Source: Sternotherus odoratus (Eukaryota > Chordata > Testudines > Kinosternidae). From it: DNA of 64,000 nucleotides. The notes beneath the pieces are model-generated. The model had not been told where the DNA came from, searched no databases, and saw only the letters and a program-made list of their open reading frames with translations. The stretch spans positions 95,968,054-96,032,053 of the forward strand of contig JAVMKO010000003.1 in assembly GCA_032164245.1 (NCBI GenBank), in the 5' to 3' direction. Of this stretch, positions 58,605-64,000 are shown in pieces. Positions within the stretch are counted from its first letter, which is position 1; each line of letters starts with the position of its first letter. The position numbers and the translations under genes are program-made.

Positions 58605-61484
58605 ACAAAGAGCCAATGGAGTTCATTTTTGCACGGTTAACTCTTCCAGTGTTGTGCATCTTGCAGTATTCGGTGTTTGCTTAAAAATCTCAACTCCTGG
58701 AGCTGTGTGACAGACATCAGGTGCTAGTGCCACTTGGGTTTTTAAAAAACCGAAATAAATCCACCTAAAATACACCACTAACCAATATAGTTATACCTGT
58801 ACAGCTTTTAAATGTAGACAAGGCTCAAAACTTAGAAGACAAATAAGATGCAATTTTTTTAAACTCTTCTTTTTGAACATTGCCACTGTTTTTACTCTTC
58901 TCCTTTTAGGAGGAAGGGAGTAAAGGCCCATTTTATTCTTCTTTTCTCTCTGTGTGCATCATGGATGAGAGAGTATACAGCCCATAGTGCTTAATTTTTA
59001 ACAATAAAATGTTAGAGGCTGCTAATGTACAATGTGGATGAGATCCTTCGTTTCTCCCTTTTTTTTTTTTTTTTTAATTGAAGCAGCTTCAGGAAGCAAT
59101 TAAGATTGAAAGCTTAGCTCTTCAAAATAAAAGTTTAATATGTTTGTTGCATTTCATGTGCGTAGCAGTATACCTACTACTGATTGTGTGAAAAATATCA
59201 TTTATTTCAATGGGGCTTCCACTTTACAACATAAATGTATGTGTGTGATGGGCCCTGTTAGTGATGTTCTCCCAGGATTTTTTAGTAAAGGTTGTTTTGA
59301 CTTTTGATGTGCAGAATTCCAGAAAACAAAATGTCATAGAAATTAGTGGCCTAGAAATAATTGGGAATAGGATTACTGAGCCCCTCTGGTAGAACTCTTC
59401 ACTCTGCAGTAATCTTTCTGGTTCACCAATCATCTCATTCCACAGGGCACTTTATTAGAAAAAGATCCTCTTATGAGCCTCTTCCTTACCAACCAGAGGG
59501 CCTTCTGCAGGGTCTGATTCTGCACTTCTATCTTGTGAAGTTAGATGCCTTGGGTACAAAAAGCGTGGGTACAAAACACTACCAAATCAGAAGGAAGACT
59601 TTGCTGCACAAGACTGTGCACTTACTTCTCTTAGGTGTAAAACTTCATAAGGTGCAAGCAATGGAGAATCCGGCTTGGAAATTCTTATTTATAAAAATAA
59701 AAAGTTCAAGAGATAGAGCTAGGGGTATTAAGTATTTCCCCAAATTGTGGGATTTTTTTTTTGTCTTTTCAGTTTTATTGTGTTTATAACTACTTAGGAT
59801 TACCTAAGTAGTGGTGATTTTGGGTCTACAGTTAAAACAAATATTTCACTTTAACTTTCTCTGTGAATATTTGAAACAGTACAAGTGGGTGGGTGTGGGT
59901 GTGTGAGAGAGAAATTTGTTAATCTGCTAATAGTGTGAAAATCGCTTTATTTGTACAAATCAGAAAGAAAAAGAATAAATATATGTATAATTTCAAAATG
60001 GGCAGAAATTAGTCCCTAAACAGGACTTGAACTTGAAAAACCTTTGATTGTCTTGCTGTTTGTGAGGGAGTAACTTTGAAAGCCTTTTGTTTGGCAAGGA
60101 TGTACTATATCTGTTGGATTTTCTAAATAGGCTGATTTAGTAGGACTGAAGTTCCTGGTATAAAATGAATGAGATATAAAATCACCTATTTTAGAAGATA
60201 AATGGGAAATTTTTCAATGTTTTAAAAGTTTTCCTTTGATTTTATTTATATATCTATATCTATATTGTTTTTCCTAGCATTATCTATATCTATATATTAA
60301 AAATAAAAATGTGCTTGCTAGTTTTGGAGCTGTAATAGCTATTTTTTCAGACCGATTTTGCAATATTATCATATCTATCCATTACTTTCAGCTTTTCATT
60401 GATCAGAGTTAATTCATGAAGCAGTAGAAGAGGAGAGTCATACCACACTGTTACTTGATTGTAGCACATCTGCTACAGTTAACCTCTGACAATGTGCATG
60501 CTCATTGTTGAATTGTTATAGAGAAATTCGTGGTTATCTTGTGCTGTTATGTTCCACATTGTTGCCTAGTATTATTTGAAATTCCTAGGTCCAAATTCAT
60601 CTCTTCTGTAACACTGACTTCAATAGATTTGCATAACAGCTGAATTTAGCCATTCTTATCATCGCGTTCATTGCATGCTGGGTGGTCTGATAGAGAGGCC
60701 ATGCAGTTTCTTGCTTTTGGTAATTACTATTTGTTTGTGTCTGCCAAGTTTTCACACATTCTTGGAAGCCAATCAAGCTATTTCAATAGAGTTGAACCTT
60801 GCCCCTCAAAATGATGTTTAGTTAATGACCTACACTACTGGATTTAAGAGATCTGCTTCTTTAAACTTTTGGATTTAAGGAATATTTTTTCTTTCTAATC
60901 TGTGGTCCAAGGGTTCATTTAGCAGTCTCCTGTGTTGCTTTGTGTAATGACTTTTTAAAAGTGTTGAATAGTGGTAGGACATTTTTGTATAGAATAGCAT
61001 ATGTCCGTTCCCAGGTAAAAATTATATTTAACTGGGATTAAGGTTGTGTTTTCCAAAAGCAAATATTATACACTCCAAAATTCAGAGTTAGGATTTTTTT
61101 AAAGTTTAACCGTAACACATTAGGGAATGATATGCATTGTTAAGGCATCACGAAAACCTCAGTTGTGCCCTATAGTGTGACCATGCAATAATGCTACAAT
61201 TATAATTTTAGCACAGTAAAAGTTACACTATAGTTAAGGTTAACACCAACATTCTATCTAGAGCTCATCAATTCTAGGCACTCTTAAATCCATATGGTTG
61301 AACAGATTACCTTGAAATTTGTGCTGTGTCATGGAGGCACAAGGGGCTGGCCAGTGCTCCAGATTTAGGGCTGTTTGTTGCAGGCATTCCAGACGTGCAT
61401 CCTGCAGGGAGAATAGGGCGGGTGGGGAGAACTCTTTCTAAAGTTGACCCATACTAGCAGCTTTTTTCCCCCTCTCAGATAGAG
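58605..61484. other. Intronic sequence, nothing specific recognised
   Basis: AT-rich. A MITE right end ('atgtagacaaggctc') lies near 58815, a T-tract near 59060-59078 and a short (GGGT/GT) tract near 59887-59910. The 142-codon + frame at 59361-59789 has no recognisable domain and no exon context. Confidence 0.5.
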
Positions 61485-62131
61485 GACTTGTCAAGTGATT
61501 AAAAAAATGAATTGCAATTAAAAAATGAATCCCAATTAATTGCACCATTGAACAATAATAGAATACCATTTATTTAAATATTTTTGGATGTTTTCTACAT
61601 TTAAAAAATATTTCAGTTACAGCACAGAATACAATGTGTACAATGTTCACAATATATTTTTGGTTACAAGCATTTGCACTGTAAAAAACCCAAAAGAAAT
61701 AGTATTTTTCAGTTCACCTAATACAAGTATTGTAGTGAAATCTCTTTATCATAAAAGTTGAACTTACAGATGTAGAATGATGTACAAAAACCCACATTCA
61801 AAAATAAAACAATGTAAAATTTTAGAGCCTGCAAGTCCACTTAGTCCTACTTCTTCTTGTTCAGCCAAATACTCAGACAAATATGTTTGTTTACGTTTGC
61901 AGGAGATAATGCTGCCCTCTTATTACAATGCCATCTGAAAATGAGAACAGGTGTTCTCATGTCACTGTTGTAGCTGGCATTGCAAGATATTTAAGTGCCC
62001 GATGCTCTTAAAGATGCACAAGTCCCTTCATGCTTCAGCCACCATTCCAAGGGACATGTGTCCAAGTTGATGACTGGTTCTCCTTGATAATAATCCAAAG
62101 CAGTGCAGTCGGACATGTTCATTTTCATTAT

Positions 62132-62737
62132 GAGTCAACAGTGTAACACTGTTGCAGTAAAAGCAAACATCATTCTGGGATGTATTAGCAGAAGTATTGT
62201 AAACAAGAAGTAATTATTCTGCTCTACTCTGAGCTGATTAAGCCCCAACTGGCGTATCGTGTCCAGTTCTGGGCACCAGATTTCAGGAAAGATCTGGACA
62301 AATTGGAGAAAGTCTAGAGAAGAGCAACAAAAATAATTAAAGTTCTAGAAAACCTGATTGATGAGGGAAGATTGAAAAAACTGCAGTTGTTTAGTCTGGA
62401 CAAGAGAAGACTGAGAGGGAACATAAGTTTTCAAGTACAAGGGTGTTCTAAGGAAGAGGGAGAAAAGTTGTTGTTAACCTCTGAGGATAGGATAAGAAGC
62501 AATGGGCTTAAATTGCAGCAAGGGAGGTTTAGGTTGGACATTAAGAAAAACTCCTTAATTGTCAGAGTGGTTAAGCACTGACATAAATTGCCTAGGGAGG
62601 TTGTGGAATCTCCATCATTGGGGTTTTTTAAGGGCAGGTTGGACAAACACCTGTCAGGGATGATGTAGATAATATAGTCCTGCCATGATTGCGGGGGACT
62701 GGACTAGATAACCTATGGAGTCCCTTCTAGTTCTCAG
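62132..62737 (+). mobile_element. CR1 LINE 3' fragment inserted in the hAT element
   Basis: It starts 'gagtcaacagtgtaacac' and runs through 'gtgtccagttctgggcacca', 'aagagcaacaaaaataatta', 'gacaagagaagactgagagg' and 'aagcaatgggcttaaattgc' to 'actggactagataacc' and 'tcccttctagttctc'. This is the CR1 ORF2 C-terminus and 3' UTR. It is flanked by a 5 bp direct repeat 'attat' (62127-62131 and 62738-62742), and the hAT coding sequence resumes across the junction. The element is 5' truncated and its frame is broken. Confidence 0.93.
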
Positions 62738-62747
62738 ATTATCGGAG

Positions 62748-63089
62748 TCAGATTCCACCAGAAGAAGGTGGATTTTTCTTTTCTGGTGGTTCAGGTTCTG
62801 TAGTTTCTGCATCGGAGTGTTGCTCTTTTAAGACTTCTGCAAGCATGCGCCACACCTCCTCCCTCTCAGATTTTGGAAGGCACTTCAGATTCTTAAACCT
62901 TGGGTCGAGTGCTGTAGCTATCTCTAAAAATCTCACATTGGTACCTTCTTTGCGTTTTCTGAAATCTGCAGTGAAAGTGTTCTTAAAATGAACAACTTTT
63001 GCTGGGTCATCATCCAAGACTGTTATAACATGAAATATATAGCAGAATGTAGGTAAAACAGAGCAGAGGACATACAATTCCTTCCCCAA
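62748..63089 (-). pseudogene. hAT/ZBED-like transposase fragment
   Basis: The 113-residue minus-strand frame contains the hAT/ZBED hallmark ALDPRFKNLKCLPKSER at about residues 60-76, preceded by HFKNTFTADFRKRKEGTNV and followed by the acidic SDAETTEPEPPEKK. In ZBED-like hAT transposases the LDPRFK segment lies before the C-terminal dimerisation region. The zinc-finger BED and catalytic N-terminal parts are missing. The frame ends where a one-base shift would be needed to continue into the expected ESDSD segment, and the CR1 insertion follows at once, so the gene is dead. Continuing on the minus strand beyond the CR1 (62126 to about 61850) is the degenerate C-terminus. Confidence 0.85.
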
Positions 63090-63685
63090 GGAGGAGTCAT
63101 AAATTTAATTAATCCATTTTTTTTAAAGGAGCATCATCATCATACAGCATATCCACTGGAATGGTGGCCGAAGCATGAAGGGTCATATGAATGTTTAGCA
63201 TATCTGCCACGTAAATCCTTGCAATGTCAGCAACAAAAGTGCCATGCAAATACCTGTTCTTACTTTCAGGTGACATTGTAAATAAGAGGGCACCATTATC
63301 TCCTGCAAATGTGTTTGTCTTAGCAATTGACTAAACAAGAAATAAGACTGAGTGGACTTAAGGTTTTTTTGAGTGCAGTTATGTAACAAAAAACCCCTAC
63401 ATTTTTAAGGTGCATTTTCAAGACAAAGATTGCACTACAGTACTTGTATGAAGTGAACTAAAAAATACTGTGTCATTTTACAGTGCAAATATTTGTAATA
63501 CAAAATATACACTTTGATTTCAATTGCAACACAGAATTGAATTCAGTATATATAAAAATGTAGAAAAACATCCAAAATATTTAATAAATTAAAATTGGTA
63601 TTTTATTGTTTAACAGTATAATTAAAACAGATTAATTTTTTGAGTTAATCTCCTGAGTTAACTGCAATTAATTGACAGCCCTAAT

Positions 63686-63772
63686 AAAGATCAAATCAAA
63701 ATTGCAAATGCTTGAGTTATCCCCAACAGAGTGAATGATACTCACCAGCCCTTTGGAGAAATCAAATGAATT

Positions 63773-63803
<31 letters not shown>

Positions 63804-64000
63804 GCTTGCTTCTCCAGTTAGGATGTGCCAAACACCTTAAGACTCACATGCCTATTCACACACCTAATAGATTACACGTACAATGCACAAATGGTGGAGG
63901 TAAAAGGATTTGTTATCCTAACACCCACTGACAATAAATGATGGGATTGTTAGCATGTCTGAGTTACTGTTTCAGGCTATATTCATCTGCACTGAATTAT
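63686..64000. other. Intronic end of window, includes poly-A tract
   Basis: An uninterrupted run of about 25 A at 63779-63803 follows 'gaatttattttaa'. It could be a retroposed tail or slippage product; no upstream retrogene was recognised. The rest is unremarkable. Confidence 0.6.

Larger units (their letters stand above)
61485..63685 (-). mobile_element. Foldback hAT transposon with ZBED-like transposase remnant
   Basis: The right end reads 'taactgcaattaattgacag' followed by 'ccct'; the left end reads 'acttgtcaagtgattaaaaa', a degraded partner. Long subterminal inverted arms (about 61490-62065 and 63145-63685) share, in opposite orientation, 'tttgcaggagataatg' and 'cccttcatgcttcagccacc' sequence. 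The 3' coding part of the transposase is therefore present twice, head to head. The unique centre encodes the minus-strand transposase fragment. A CR1 inserted at 62132-62737. Element identity as a hAT follows from the transposase and structure; the TSD is not resolved. Confidence 0.82.
12091..64000 (+). other. ZDHHC14: ZDHHC14 intron 1 (5' part, incomplete)
   Basis: After the GTAAGT donor no second ZDHHC14 exon (which should begin by completing Asp and continue into a conserved CPYLA-like segment) was found on the + strand up to the window end. The remaining sequence is intronic in character: AT-rich, repeat-dense, no coherent long coding frame. A very long first intron is known for mammalian ZDHHC14, which fits. 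Confidence 0.75.

Noticed and set aside
59361..59789. 142-codon + strand frame
   Set aside because: No recognisable domain, splice sites or codon pattern. Likely chance in a repeat-like region.
63779..63803. Poly-A tract as the tail of a retrogene
   Set aside because: No upstream retrogene or TSD could be recognised. A simple A-run by slippage is sufficient.
1..64000. CRISPR-like arrays, operons, tRNA or rRNA genes
   Set aside because: The window is a vertebrate nuclear intron and flank. Regular tandem repeats are minisatellites without unique spacers, and no RNA gene was recognised by eye.

Overview
The window is vertebrate nuclear DNA, most probably from a turtle (an archosauromorph source such as a crocodilian is less likely). 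The evidence is an intron-rich, AT-leaning background carrying CR1 LINE fragments, MIR/CORE-SINE relics, several non-autonomous hAT families with intact 8 bp target-site duplications (TSDs), and three copies of a palindromic element of the turtle/crocodilian type. The species assignment is inference from repeat content.

Only one protein-coding segment can be supported: the first coding exon of ZDHHC14, a DHHC-family palmitoyltransferase, on the + strand at 11840-12090. It ends in a GTAAGT donor in phase 2. About 1 kb upstream, at 10090-10860, is a CpG island holding two divergently oriented ZNF143/STAF motifs, two inverted CCAAT boxes and a candidate splice donor. This is the likely promoter and leader region. 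Positions 1 to about 10000 are upstream flank with no recognisable exon. Everything after 12090 is best read as the long first intron of ZDHHC14; no second exon was found before the window ends.

The intron is a layered record of transposition. hAT-type elements lie at 16672, 19176, 25628, 28516, 39810, 42064, 43877, 55098 (left end only) and 61485; the last is a foldback element carrying a decayed ZBED-like transposase, split by a CR1. TA-target MITEs lie at 23654, 38675, 45819 and 53713. CR1 fragments lie at 29790, 31400, 53080-54010 and 62132. MIR-like relics lie at 35240, 39430, 46174 and 52805. Palindromic elements with 12-15 bp TSDs lie at 9228, 47088 and 58374. Several hAT copies have minisatellites expanded inside them (39810, 42064, 43877), and these create long but spurious open frames on both strands.

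The observations most worth following are: the three palindromic elements, whose long variable TSDs, 5' truncation and CR1-like 3' ends argue for LINE-driven retroposition and against a cut-and-paste MITE; the divergent ZNF143 pair; a possible alternative in-frame first exon for ZDHHC14; and the nested foldback hAT/CR1 structure. No CRISPR, operon, viral gene or tRNA was recognised.
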